A stretch of 40,237 bases of DNA from JAIUNP01 sp020161975 (lineage in GTDB: Bacteria > Pseudomonadota > Alphaproteobacteria > Rhizobiales > Beijerinckiaceae), in assembly GCA_036745275.1 (NCBI GenBank), contig DAIOGK010000030.1:1-40237 (forward strand), written 5' to 3'. The notes beneath the pieces were generated by a model that saw nothing but the letters and a program-made list of their open reading frames with translations, was not told the DNA's origin and made no database searches. Numbering within the stretch: the first letter of the stretch is position 1; the number at the start of each line of letters is the position of its first letter. The position numbers were made by a program, and so were the translations under genes. Of this stretch, positions 31,443 through 39,329 are shown piece after piece.

Positions 31443-31476
31443 CAACGCCGTGGCCGAAAGTCCAGCCACGGCGTTG
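31443..31476 (-). promoter_or_regulatory. Hairpin between rplO and secY
   Basis: A 12-bp perfect stem (31443-31454 with 31465-31476, 10-base loop) begins 8 bases after the rplO stop. No T-run follows on the minus strand. It may act as an attenuator or as a message-end protector at the boundary between ribosomal genes and secY. Confidence 0.65.
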
Positions 31477-31483
31477 AGTGTTA

Positions 31484-31966
31484 TCAGGCCTGGGCGGCCT
31501 CAGCCGGCTGAGCCAGAAGCTTCACCGAGCCCCCGGCCTTCTCGATCGCGGCAACAGCGCCCTTGGACGCGCCGTGAACCTCGAACGACAGCTTGGCCTT
31601 GAGTTCGCCGACACCAAGCACCTTCACGCCGTCGCGCGCACGGGCAAGAACGCCCGCTGCCACCAGCGCCGCCTCGGTCACGGTGGCCTTGGCGTCCAGC
31701 TTGCCGGCATCAACCGCCTGCTGGATCCGGCCCACGTTCACCTCGTTGAGGTCCTTGGCGAAGATGTTGTTGAAGCCGCGCTTGGGCAGGCGACGATGCA
31801 GCGGCATCTGGCCGCCCTCGAAGCCCTTGATCGCAACGCCGGTACGGGCCTTCTGACCCTTGACGCCGCGACCACCGGTCTTGCCCTTGCCCGAGCCGAT
31901 ACCGCGACCAACGCGGATGCGGTCCTTGGTGGCGCCGACATTATCCCTGAGGTCTGTGAGTTTCAT
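31484..31966 (-). CDS. rplO: Ribosomal protein L15
   Basis: L15, 160 residues. The glycine- and arginine-rich N-terminal extension includes RVGRGIGSGKGKTGGRGVKGQK and GFEGGQMPLHRRLPKRGF, which thread into 23S rRNA. I start at the ATG at 31966 with GGGGAG 8 bases upstream, not at the GTG at 31975. It follows rpmD closely and is the last ribosomal gene before secY. Confidence 0.97.
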   Translation of the reverse strand: MKLTDLRDNVGATKDRIRVGRGIGSGKGKTGGRGVKGQKARTGVAIKGFEGGQMPLHRRLPKRGFNNIFAKDLNEVNVGRIQQAVDAGKLDAKATVTEAALVAAGVLARARDGVKVLGVGELKAKLSFEVHGASKGAVAAIEKAGGSVKLLAQPAEAAQA

Positions 31967-31971
31967 GGTTC

Positions 31972-32163
31972 TCACTCCCCGACAACGCGCACCATGTGCG
32001 CAACCTTGGCGATCATGCCACGGGTCTCGGGCGTATCCACGAGAGTGGCCTTGTTGCCGATCCGGGCGAGACCCAGGCCGGCGAGCACCTTCTTCTGTGC
32101 AGCCGGGCGACGAATCGCGCTGCTGTACTGTTCGATGGTGACGGTTTTCGCTGCTTTTGCCAT
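31972..32163 (-). CDS. rpmD: Ribosomal protein L30
   Basis: L30, 63 residues, one small domain of the large subunit. It shows VTIEQYSSAIRRPAAQKKVLAGLGLARIG-type family sequence and ends TRGMIAKVAHMVRVVGE. It lies between rpsE and rplO with a few bases on either side. Confidence 0.95.
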   Translation of the reverse strand: MAKAAKTVTIEQYSSAIRRPAAQKKVLAGLGLARIGNKATLVDTPETRGMIAKVAHMVRVVGE

Positions 32164-32174
32164 GTCAGACCTCC

Positions 32175-32741
32175 TTACGCCTCGGCGGCGACTTCGGCGT
32201 CAGCACCGATGCGGCGCGACTGGAGGACGGACACCTTCAGGCCACGACGGGCCGCGACCGAACGCGGGCTGTCCTCGGCCTTGAGGGCGGCGATGGTGGC
32301 GCGAACCATGTTGTACGGGTTCGACGAGCCCATGGACTTGGCGACGACGTCGGCCATGCCCAGCGTTTCGAACACGGCGCGCATCGGACCACCGGCGATG
32401 ATGCCGGTGCCTGCCGGCGCCGCGCGCAGGATGACCTTGCCCGAGCCGTGACGGCCATGCACGTCATGATGCAGCGTGCGCCCATCGCGCAGCGGCACGC
32501 GGATCAGCGCGCGCTTGGCCGATTCGGTCGCCTTGCGGATTGCCTCGGGAACTTCACGGGCCTTGCCGTGGCCGAAGCCGACGCGGCCCTTCTGGTCGCC
32601 AACCACCACGAGAGCGGCAAACGCCATGCGGCGGCCACCCTTAACGGTCTTGGCGACACGGTTGATGTGGACCAGACGATCCACGAATTCGCTGTCGCGT
32701 TCCTCGCGGTCGCGATTGCGTTCACCACGCTCTCTTGCCAT
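32175..32741 (-). CDS. rpsE: Ribosomal protein S5
   Basis: S5, 188 residues, at the mRNA entry channel and important for decoding accuracy. A charged N-terminus (ERGERNRDREERDSEF) precedes the RNA-binding domain with RVAKTVKGGRRMAFAALVVVGD and GRVGFGHGKAREVPEAI. The second domain has ILRAAPAGTGIIAGGPMRAVFE. It is preceded by a 122-base gap after rplR that holds a hairpin. Confidence 0.98.
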   Translation of the reverse strand: MARERGERNRDREERDSEFVDRLVHINRVAKTVKGGRRMAFAALVVVGDQKGRVGFGHGKAREVPEAIRKATESAKRALIRVPLRDGRTLHHDVHGRHGSGKVILRAAPAGTGIIAGGPMRAVFETLGMADVVAKSMGSSNPYNMVRATIAALKAEDSPRSVAARRGLKVSVLQSRRIGADAEVAAEA

Positions 32742-32805
32742 TTGGTTCTTCCGTTACTTGCGCGGGTGGACCGGACTGGTTCCCGCTCGCTCCGATAAAG
32801 GACAA

Positions 32806-32834
32806 CCGCCTTTCGCATTCCCAGCGAAAGGCGG
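32806..32834 (-). promoter_or_regulatory. Hairpin between rplR and rpsE
   Basis: An 11-bp perfect stem (32806-32816 with 32824-32834, 7-base loop) lies in the 122-base gap, one of the widest inside the cluster. On the minus strand it is followed by TTGTCCTTTAT, a weak T tract, so partial termination is possible. Confidence 0.6.
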
Positions 32835-32863
32835 CAACCCCTATTCGTCAAAAAACTGGTGTC

Positions 32864-33226
32864 TCAGAAGTTGAGACCGCCCTCGCGGGCCCCTTCCGCG
32901 AGCGCCTTGACGCGCCCGTGGTAGATGTAGCTGCCGCGATCAAACACGACATCCTTAATACCAGCCTTGATGGCGCGCTCGGCGATGGCCTTGCCAATCG
33001 CGGTCGCGGCCGCCATGTCCGCACCGGTCTTGAGACCGGAACGGAGATCCTTCTCCACGGTCGAGGCGGAGGCGAGCGTCACGCCGGCGTTGTCGTCGAT
33101 GACCTGAGCATAAATCTGCTTGGACGAACGAAACACCGAGAGACGCGGCCGACCAGCCGCAACCTTCTTGATGGAGCGACGCACACGCGCGCGACGCGCC
33201 GAAAGGGCCTTGAGATCCTTTGCCAT
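32864..33226 (-). CDS. rplR: Ribosomal protein L18
   Basis: L18, 120 residues, a 5S rRNA-binding protein of the central protuberance. Motifs are RRARVRRSIKKVAAGRPRLSVFRSS near the start, IYAQVIDDNAGVTLASAST, and DRGSYIYHGRVKALAEGAREGGL at the end. It lies 12 bases after rplF. Confidence 0.97.
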   Translation of the reverse strand: MAKDLKALSARRARVRRSIKKVAAGRPRLSVFRSSKQIYAQVIDDNAGVTLASASTVEKDLRSGLKTGADMAAATAIGKAIAERAIKAGIKDVVFDRGSYIYHGRVKALAEGAREGGLNF

Positions 33227-33238
33227 TGTGCGCTCCGA

Positions 33239-33772
33239 TTACTTCTTCTTGCCTTCCTTGCGGAAGATGAACTCGCCTTCGTAACGCACGCCCTTGCCCT
33301 TGTAGGGTTCGGGGCCACGATAGGCACGGATTTCAGCAGCCACCTGCCCGACACGCTGGCGGTCGATACCGGCCACCAGAATTTCAGTCGGCTTCGGCGT
33401 GGTGATCGTGATCCCGTCCGGGATCCCGTAGTTTACGTCGTGGGAATAGCCGAGCGACAGCTGAAGCTGCTTGCCAGCCACCGCGGCCTTGTAACCAACG
33501 CCGGTGATCTCAAGCTTCTTCTCGAAGCCCTTCGACACACCATTGGCAATATTGTTGATCATGGCCCGGGCGGTGCCCCAGTTGGTCCGCGCAATCTTCG
33601 ACTGCGAGCGCGGAGCAACCGTGATGACGTTGCCATCAACCGTGATCGCAACCTCGTCATGGACGCGGAACGAGAGTTCGCCCTTCGGTCCCTTCACGGA
33701 AACCGTCTGGCCATCGACCTTATGGGTCACGCCTGCCGGAATGGTAACCGGCTTCTTGCCTACGCGAGACAT
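33239..33772 (-). CDS. rplF: Ribosomal protein L6
   Basis: L6, 177 residues, two repeated domains near the GTPase-associated centre. It begins MSRVGKKPVTIPAGV and has VKGPKGELSF, then GVGYKAAVAGKQLQLSLGYSH. The C-terminal signature EPYKGKGVRYEGEFIFRKEGKKK ends in a basic tail. Confidence 0.98.
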   Translation of the reverse strand: MSRVGKKPVTIPAGVTHKVDGQTVSVKGPKGELSFRVHDEVAITVDGNVITVAPRSQSKIARTNWGTARAMINNIANGVSKGFEKKLEITGVGYKAAVAGKQLQLSLGYSHDVNYGIPDGITITTPKPTEILVAGIDRQRVGQVAAEIRAYRGPEPYKGKGVRYEGEFIFRKEGKKK

Positions 33773-33788
33773 GAGACCTCACCTTTCC

Positions 33789-34187
33789 TTAGAAGACCTT
33801 GCAGAGCACTTCGCCGCCGACATTGGCCTCGCGTGCCATATGGTCGGCCATCACGCCCTTCGGGGTCGAAAGGATGGTGATGCCGAGGCCGTTGGCAACG
33901 CGCGGCATGGCGGTGACGGCAACATAGACCCGGCGGCCCGGCTTCGACACACGGTCGATCTTCCGGATGACGGGTGTGCCATCGAAGTACTTCAGTTCAA
34001 TATCGAATTCCGTGCGGCCATTGCCGAGCTCGGTCGTCGAATAGCCACGGATGTAGCCTTCCGACTGGAGCACGTCGAGCACGCGGCCGCGCAGGCGCGA
34101 ACCGGGCGTCGTCACCTTCGTCTTGCGACGAAGCTGGGCATTACGGATACGGGTGAGCATATCGCCGAGGGGGTCGATCATCGACAT
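33789..34187 (-). CDS. rpsH: Ribosomal protein S8
   Basis: S8, 132 residues, a primary 16S rRNA binder. It starts with DPLGDMLTRIRNAQLRRK and ends with the conserved GLGITILSTPKGVMADHMARE region. In E. coli S8 represses translation of the spc operon at rplE; whether that site exists here cannot be told by eye. Confidence 0.97.
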   Translation of the reverse strand: MSMIDPLGDMLTRIRNAQLRRKTKVTTPGSRLRGRVLDVLQSEGYIRGYSTTELGNGRTEFDIELKYFDGTPVIRKIDRVSKPGRRVYVAVTAMPRVANGLGITILSTPKGVMADHMAREANVGGEVLCKVF

Positions 34188-34200
34188 CAGATGTCCTCCC

Positions 34201-34506
34201 TTACCAGCTGGACTTGAGCAGGCCCGGGATCAGGCCCTTGTTGCCAAGCTCACGCAGCGCAATACGGCTGACCTTGAGCTTGCGGTAGAACGCGCGCGGG
34301 CGTCCGGTGACTTCGCAGCGGTTGCGAATGCGGTTCGCAGCGCCATTGCGGGGCATCTGCGCCAGCTTCAGCGAGGCGGCGAACCGCTCCTCGATGGGAG
34401 CCTCCTGGTTCATCACCAGCGCCTTCAGCGCCGCACGGCGTCCGGCGAATTGCTTCACCAGCTTCTGCCGCTTCTTGTTCTTCTCGATCGAGCTTTTCTT
34501 GGCCAT
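34201..34506 (-). CDS. rpsN: Ribosomal protein S14, zinc-free form
   Basis: S14, 101 residues, the long C-minus form without the CXXC zinc ligands of short S14. It carries MAKKSSIEKNKKRQKLVK at the start, NRCEVTGRPRAFYRKLKVSR and ends GLIPGLLKSSW. It sits between rplE and rpsH. Confidence 0.97.
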   Translation of the reverse strand: MAKKSSIEKNKKRQKLVKQFAGRRAALKALVMNQEAPIEERFAASLKLAQMPRNGAANRIRNRCEVTGRPRAFYRKLKVSRIALRELGNKGLIPGLLKSSW

Positions 34507-34559
34507 CGATCTCTATCTCCTGGTGTCCGCGTTTGAGACGAAACTCAACGAGTCTCGGC

Positions 34560-35117
34560 TCACTGCCGGAACGGGAAGTTGAACAGCTTCAGAAGCGCAC
34601 GCGCCTCGTCGTCTGTCTTTGCGGTGGTGCACACGATCACGTCCATGCCCCAGATCTGGTCAACCTTGTCGTAGTTGATCTCCGGGAACACGATGTGCTC
34701 CTTGATGCCCATGGCGTAGTTGCCGCGCCCGTCGAAGGACTTGGCATTGAGGCCACGGAAGTCACGGACGCGCGGCAGGGCGATGTTCACCAGCCGATCC
34801 GTGAATTCGTACATGCGCTCCTTGCGAAGCGTCACCTTGGCGCCGATCGGCATGTTCTCACGCACCTTGAACTGCGCGATAGCCTTGCGGGCCCGGGTCA
34901 CGACCGGCTTCTGACCGGCGATCTGCGCGAGATCCGCAGCGGCGACCGAGGCCTTCTTGGAATCGGCGGTAGACTCACCGACGCCCATGTTCAGCACGAT
35001 CTTGTCGAGCTTCGGAACCTCCATCGGGTTCTTGTAGCCGAACTGCTTGGTCATCTCGGGGACAACCACGTCGCGGTAGAATTTCTTGAGCCGGGGCTCG
35101 TAATTGGTCTCAGACAT
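34560..35117 (-). CDS. rplE: Ribosomal protein L5
   Basis: L5, 185 residues, binds 5S rRNA and contacts the P-site tRNA. Motifs are PKLDKIVLNMGVGE, KPVVTRARKAIAQFKVRENMPIG-type sequence and RVRDFRGLNAKSFDGRGNYAMG. I start at the ATG at 35117 (MSETNYEPRLKKFY); the upstream extension in the same frame lies inside rplX. It overlaps rplX by 8 bases. Confidence 0.97.
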   Translation of the reverse strand: MSETNYEPRLKKFYRDVVVPEMTKQFGYKNPMEVPKLDKIVLNMGVGESTADSKKASVAAADLAQIAGQKPVVTRARKAIAQFKVRENMPIGAKVTLRKERMYEFTDRLVNIALPRVRDFRGLNAKSFDGRGNYAMGIKEHIVFPEINYDKVDQIWGMDVIVCTTAKTDDEARALLKLFNFPFRQ

Positions 35118-35427
35118 CAATCGTCTCCCCGGACCGCTTGGCGACCCGCACCTTCTTGCCGTCAGCGAGGGTCTTGAAGCCCACGCGCGTCGGCTTGCCG
35201 TCCTTGGGATCGGCAATGGCGATGTTCGACAGGTTGATCGGCGCTTCCTTGGTGATGATGCCGCCCTGCGACTGCTGGGTCTGGCGCTGGTGACGCTTCA
35301 CCAGGTTCACACCGCGCACGAGCGCACGGTTCTCGGTGGGGCGCACCTCGATCACTTCGCCCGACTTGCCGCTGTCACGGCCGGTCAGCACGACAACCTT
35401 GTCGCCCTTCTTGATCTTCGCAGCCAT
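35110..35427 (-). CDS. rplX: Ribosomal protein L24
   Basis: L24, 105 residues, starts large-subunit assembly near the tunnel exit. The KOW motif is KIKKGDKVVVLTGRDSGKSG at residues 4-23. Later it has VNLVKRHQRQTQQSQGGI. Its start shares one base with the rplN stop (TGATG), and its end overlaps rplE. Confidence 0.97.
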   Translation of the reverse strand: MAAKIKKGDKVVVLTGRDSGKSGEVIEVRPTENRALVRGVNLVKRHQRQTQQSQGGIITKEAPINLSNIAIADPKDGKPTRVGFKTLADGKKVRVAKRSGETIDV

Positions 35428-35795
35428 CAGAGCACCTCAGGAGCCAGCGAGATGATCTTCATGTGGTTCTTGGCGCGAAGCTCGCGCGGAACCGGTCCGA
35501 AGATACGGGTGCCGACGGGTTCCGACTGATTGTTGATCAGCACGGCCGCGTTGCGGTCGAAGCGGATCACAGAGCCGTCCGGGCGGCGGATGTCTTTGGC
35601 GGTGCGCACGACGACCGCCTTCATGACGTCGCCCTTCTTCACGCGGCCGCGCGGAATCGCTTCCTTGATGGAAACGACGATAATGTCGCCGACGCCAGCG
35701 TACTTGCGCTTGGAGCCGCCGAGGACCTTGATGCACATAACCCGGCGGGCGCCGGAGTTATCCGCAACGTCAAGGTTGGTTTGCATCTGGATCAT
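35427..35795 (-). CDS. rplN: Ribosomal protein L14
   Basis: L14, 122 residues, contacts 16S rRNA in an intersubunit bridge. It reads MIQMQTNLDVADNSGARRVM at the start and has KEAIPRGRVKKGDVMKAVVVR and the ending AKNHMKIISLAPEVL. The 103-base gap from rpsQ contains a hairpin. Confidence 0.98.
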   Translation of the reverse strand: MIQMQTNLDVADNSGARRVMCIKVLGGSKRKYAGVGDIIVVSIKEAIPRGRVKKGDVMKAVVVRTAKDIRRPDGSVIRFDRNAAVLINNQSEPVGTRIFGPVPRELRAKNHMKIISLAPEVL

Positions 35796-35826
35796 GGACT
35801 GATCCTTCCTTTCCTTCAGATCGGTT

Positions 35827-35845
35827 TCCGGGTCGCGGACCCGGA
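35827..35845 (-). promoter_or_regulatory. Hairpin between rpsQ and rplN
   Basis: An 8-bp perfect stem, TCCGGGTC with GACCCGGA and loop GCG, lies in the 103-base gap. In E. coli this junction separates the S10 and spc operons, so it may mark the same boundary. Confidence 0.6.
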
Positions 35846-35898
35846 CTTCGCCTGACCGGGAGTCGCAAGACCCCCGCTCTACTCTCGTCTTTCAGGCC

Positions 35899-36141
35899 TT
35901 AGCCCTGGGACGTCCCGTCAACGACCGTCCAACGCTTCAGCTTGGAGAGCGGCTTCGATTCAATGATCGAAACCTGATCGCCAACCTTGTGAGCGTTCGA
36001 CTCGTCGTGCGCGTGATAGTTCTTGGACCGGCGCACCGTCTTCTTGAGAAGAGGATGCGTGAACCGGCGTTCGACCTTCACGACCACTGTCTTGTCCTGC
36101 TTGTCGGAAACGACAGTGCCCTGGAGAATGCGCTTCGGCAT
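35899..36141 (-). CDS. rpsQ: Ribosomal protein S17
   Basis: S17, 80 residues, an OB-fold 16S rRNA binder. It shows MPKRILQGTVVSDKQDKTVV, then RRFTHPLLKKTVRRSKNYHAHDE and IIESKPLSKLKRWTVV. The frame runs ten codons further up, but the ATG at 36141 gives the normal family start. Confidence 0.97.
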   Translation of the reverse strand: MPKRILQGTVVSDKQDKTVVVKVERRFTHPLLKKTVRRSKNYHAHDESNAHKVGDQVSIIESKPLSKLKRWTVVDGTSQG

Positions 36142-36151
36142 GTTGTTACCC

Positions 36152-36367
36152 TCAAGCCTTCGCAGCTTCAATCAATTGTTTGCGCTGGACCGTCTTGATC
36201 CGGGCGATATCGCGCCGCACTTCCTTCACGCGGGAGACAGCCTCAAGCTGCCCCGTTGCGCGCTGGAAACGCAGGTTGAACTGCTCCTTCTTGAGCTTGA
36301 GAAGCTCGTCCTGAAGCTGATCACCGCTCATGACCTTGAGGTCGGAGACGCGTTGCTTGCTTTTCAT
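36152..36367 (-). CDS. rpmC: Ribosomal protein L29
   Basis: L29, 71 residues, a helical hairpin by the tunnel exit. It has LLKLKKEQFNLRFQRATGQ and VREVRRDIARIKT-like sequence (VKEVRRDIARIKTVQRKQ). It lies between rplP and rpsQ with about ten bases on each side. Confidence 0.96.
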   Translation of the reverse strand: MKSKQRVSDLKVMSGDQLQDELLKLKKEQFNLRFQRATGQLEAVSRVKEVRRDIARIKTVQRKQLIEAAKA

Positions 36368-36377
36368 GGTCGCCTCC

Positions 36378-36791
36378 TTACTCGCTGATGCGCTGAACGA
36401 AGCGCGTCTTGATCGGCAGCTTGGCCGCGGCGAGCGTCAGCGATTCACGCGCCAACTCCTCCGGGATGCCACCGATCTCGAACATGATCCGGCCAGGCTT
36501 GACACGGGCTGCCCAGAATTCGGGAGCGCCCTTGCCCTTACCCATGCGGACTTCGGTCGGCTTCTTCGACACCGGAACGTCCGGGAACACACGGATCCAG
36601 ACGCGACCGGCGCGCTTCATGTGACGGGTGAGAGCACGACGGGCCGCCTCGATCTGGCGGGCAGTGACGCGCTCTGGCTCCATCGCCTTCAGGCCGAATT
36701 CACCGAACGACAGGTAGTTGCCGCTGGAGGCAACGCCCTTGATGCGTCCTTTGAACTGCTTGCGGAATTTAGTCTTCTTCGGTTGCAGCAT
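36378..36791 (-). CDS. rplP: Ribosomal protein L16
   Basis: L16, 137 residues, organises the A-site region of 23S rRNA. It starts MLQPKKTKFRKQFKGRIKG and has ARRALTRHMKRAGRVWIRVF and RMGKGKGAPEFWAARVKPG. Arginine-rich MKRAGRVWIR corresponds to the region hydroxylated in some bacteria. Confidence 0.98.
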   Translation of the reverse strand: MLQPKKTKFRKQFKGRIKGVASSGNYLSFGEFGLKAMEPERVTARQIEAARRALTRHMKRAGRVWIRVFPDVPVSKKPTEVRMGKGKGAPEFWAARVKPGRIMFEIGGIPEELARESLTLAAAKLPIKTRFVQRISE

Positions 36792-36801
36792 GGCTTACTC
36801 C

Positions 36802-37506
36802 TCACGCGGCTTCCGTCGCGCGGCGGCCCTGCGAGCGCTGATCGTCACCGGCGCGCTTGTCCTGCGCCATCGGATCGTGCTCGAGAATCTCGCCCTTGAA
36901 AATCCAGACCTTGACGCCGCAGGTGCCGTAGGCGGTGACCGCCGTGGCCGTGCCATAGTCAACGTCAGCGCGAAGCGTATGCAGCGGCACGCGGCCTTCG
37001 CGATACCACTCGACGCGGGCGATTTCCGCACCGCCGAGACGGCCCGAACAGGTGATCTTGATGCCTTCGGCGCCAAGACGCATCGCGGACTGGACCGAGC
37101 GCTTCATGGCGCGACGGAACGCAACGCGGCGCTCAAGCTGCTGGGCAATCGACTCGGCGACCAGCGTCGCGTCAATTTCCGGCTTGCGCACTTCAACAAT
37201 GTTGATCGCCACTTCCGAGTCCGTCATCTTGGCCACGGACTTGCGGAGCTTTTCGATATCCGCGCCCTTCTTGCCAATGACGACACCCGGACGACCCGAG
37301 TGAATCGTGACGCGGCACTTCTTGTGCGGACGCTCGATGACGACCTTGGAAATGGCAGCCTGCTTCAGATCCTTGACCAGCTTGTTGCGGATCTTGAAAT
37401 CTTCATGCAGCAGATTGCCGTATTCGCCCGAATTGGCGAACCAGCGGCTGTCCCACGTCCGGTTGATACCGAGGCGCAGCCCGATCGGATTGACCTTCTG
37501 ACCCAT
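36802..37506 (-). CDS. rpsC: Ribosomal protein S3
   Basis: S3, 234 residues, lines the mRNA entry. It begins MGQKVNPIGLRLGINRTWDS. A KH domain carries VTIHSGRPGVVIGKKGADIE. The C-terminal domain has GIKITCSGRLGGAEIARVEW and DYGTATAVTAYGTCGVKVWI. The start shares a base with the rplV stop (TAATG). Confidence 0.98.
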   Translation of the reverse strand: MGQKVNPIGLRLGINRTWDSRWFANSGEYGNLLHEDFKIRNKLVKDLKQAAISKVVIERPHKKCRVTIHSGRPGVVIGKKGADIEKLRKSVAKMTDSEVAINIVEVRKPEIDATLVAESIAQQLERRVAFRRAMKRSVQSAMRLGAEGIKITCSGRLGGAEIARVEWYREGRVPLHTLRADVDYGTATAVTAYGTCGVKVWIFKGEILEHDPMAQDKRAGDDQRSQGRRATEAA

Positions 37507-37886
37507 TACGCCTTCTCCTCGGCCTGGCGGACGACGATGGTGATGTTTGAAAACGCCTTGACAATGCGCCCTGCCCGGCCGCGAGCGCGGGGGGAGAAAC
37601 GCTTCATCACGATCGACTTGCCCACATAGGCCTGCGACACGACCAGCGCATCGACATCGAGGTCGTGATTGTTTTCGGCGTTGGCAATCGCACTTTCGAG
37701 CGTCTTCTTGACGTCCCGAGCAATGCGCTTACGCGAGAATTCGAGATCGGCCAGCGCGCTGGTGACCTTCTTGCCCCGGATGAGCTGGGCAACGAGGTTC
37801 AGCTTCTGAGGGCTGACGCGCAGATTGCGCGCGACAGCCTTGGCCTCGGTATCCCCCTCGCGGCGGACGTTGACAGCCTGCCCCAT
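37506..37886 (-). CDS. rplV: Ribosomal protein L22
   Basis: L22, 126 residues, lines the exit tunnel with its beta hairpin. Motifs are ARNLRVSPQKLNLVAQLIRG, AIANAENNHDLDVDALVVSQ and the hairpin KRFSPRARGRAGRIVK. Confidence 0.97.
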   Translation of the reverse strand: MGQAVNVRREGDTEAKAVARNLRVSPQKLNLVAQLIRGKKVTSALADLEFSRKRIARDVKKTLESAIANAENNHDLDVDALVVSQAYVGKSIVMKRFSPRARGRAGRIVKAFSNITIVVRQAEEKA

Positions 37887-37889
37887 CGC

Positions 37890-38168
37890 TTACTTCCTCT
37901 TCGCTTTCTTGTCCGCCGCGTGACCATAAAAGGTCCGCGTCGGCGCGAACTCACCGAGCTTCATGCCGATCATTTCCTCGGTCACTGCAACCGGGACATG
38001 CTTCTGGCCGTTGTGGACACCGAAGGTGACCCCAACGAACTGCGGCAGGATGGTCGAACGGCGGCTCCACGTCTTGATGACGTCGTTCCGGCCGGAGCCT
38101 TGAGCGGCTTCCGCCTTCTTCAGAAGGTATCCGTCGACAAACGGACCTTTCCAAACTGAACGGGGCAT
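37890..38168 (-). CDS. rpsS: Ribosomal protein S19
   Basis: S19, 92 residues, in the head of the small subunit with S13. It reads MPRSVWKGPFVDGYLLKK, then IKTWSRRSTILPQFVGVTFG and ends with PTRTFYGHAADKKAKRK. Confidence 0.98.
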   Translation of the reverse strand: MPRSVWKGPFVDGYLLKKAEAAQGSGRNDVIKTWSRRSTILPQFVGVTFGVHNGQKHVPVAVTEEMIGMKLGEFAPTRTFYGHAADKKAKRK

Positions 38169-38185
38169 GGGTAAATCCTCTGGCC

Positions 38186-39022
38186 TTACTTCTTACGGGC
38201 GTGACGGCTCGACACGATGAACTTGTCGGTCCGCTTGTTGGAGCGCGTCTTTTTGCCCTTGGTCGGCTTGCCCCAGGGGCTTACCGGGTGACGACCGCCA
38301 GACGTACGGCCTTCGCCGCCGCCGTGCGGATGGTCGATCGGGTTCATGGCGACGCCACGGTTATGCGGGCGGAAGCCAAGCCAGCGATTGCGGCCTGCCT
38401 TGCCCATGTTCACGTTCATGTGGTCGGGGTTGGAAACCGCACCGATGGTCGCGAAGCACTGGCCGTGGATAAGCCGTTGTTCTCCGGAATTCAAGCGGAT
38501 GATGACATAACCCTGATCGCGACCAACGATTTGCGCGAAGGTGCCGGCGGAACGGGCCACCTGGCCGCCCTTGCCGATCTTCATCTCGACGTTGTGAACG
38601 ATCGTTCCCACCGGAATGCTGGCCACCGGCAGGGCATTGCCCGGCTTGATGTCCGCATTTTCGCCGGCAACGACAGTATCGCCAACCGACAGACGCTGCG
38701 GTGCAAGGATATAGGACAGCGTGCCGTCCTGATACTTGATCAGCGCGATAAAACCCGAACGGTTCGGATCATATTCCAGACGCTCGACAACAGCCGGATT
38801 GTTCAGCTGATCGCGACGCTTGAAATCAATATTACGGAGAACACGCTTGTGCCCGCCGCCGCGGAACCGGACCGTGACGCGACCGAGGTTGTTGCGGCCG
38901 CCTTTCGACGACTTGCCCTCGGTCAGGCTCTTGACCGGCTTACCCTTGTAGAGATCCGATCGATCGACGAGCACCAGCTGGCGCGTCGAGGGTGTAACCG
39001 GATTGAAGTGCTTCAATGCCAT
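38186..39022 (-). CDS. rplB: Ribosomal protein L2
   Basis: L2, 278 residues, needed for subunit joining and peptidyl transfer. The N-terminal part has GRNNLGRVTVRFRGGGHKR. The C-terminal signature AMNPIDHPHGGGEGRTSGG includes the conserved His near the peptidyl transferase centre and is followed by PVSPWGKPTKGKKTR. Confidence 0.98.
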   Translation of the reverse strand: MALKHFNPVTPSTRQLVLVDRSDLYKGKPVKSLTEGKSSKGGRNNLGRVTVRFRGGGHKRVLRNIDFKRRDQLNNPAVVERLEYDPNRSGFIALIKYQDGTLSYILAPQRLSVGDTVVAGENADIKPGNALPVASIPVGTIVHNVEMKIGKGGQVARSAGTFAQIVGRDQGYVIIRLNSGEQRLIHGQCFATIGAVSNPDHMNVNMGKAGRNRWLGFRPHNRGVAMNPIDHPHGGGEGRTSGGRHPVSPWGKPTKGKKTRSNKRTDKFIVSSRHARKK

Positions 39023-39032
39023 TGGTCTGTCC

Positions 39033-39329
39033 TCACAGGCCCGTAGTGACGTCGATCGAGTGGCCCTCGGCGAGGGTGACGATCGCCTTCTTCACGTCCG
39101 ACTGCTTGCCGAGCGTGCCCTTGAACCGCTTGAGCTTGCCCTTGCGGACGAGGGTGTTGACGCTCTTGACCTTGACGTCGAAGAGCTTCTCCACCGCTTC
39201 CTTGATCTGCGGCTTCGTCGCGGTGTTGGCCACCTTGAACACAACCTTGTTGTGCTCGGAGAGCGCTGTCGCGCGCTCGGTGATCACCGGCGAAAGGATG
39301 ACATCATAGAGACGCGGGTCGAGACTCAT
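39033..39329 (-). CDS. rplW: Ribosomal protein L23
   Basis: L23, 98 residues, at the tunnel exit where trigger factor and SRP dock. It has YDVILSPVITERATALSE and KPQIKEAVEKLFDVKVKSVN. Its first bases overlap the end of rplD by 4. Confidence 0.97.
   Translation of the reverse strand: MSLDPRLYDVILSPVITERATALSEHNKVVFKVANTATKPQIKEAVEKLFDVKVKSVNTLVRKGKLKRFKGTLGKQSDVKKAIVTLAEGHSIDVTTGL

Noticed and set aside
32735..33880. 381-codon plus-strand frame over rplR and rplF
   Set aside because: It is a shadow of the ribosomal genes on the other strand.
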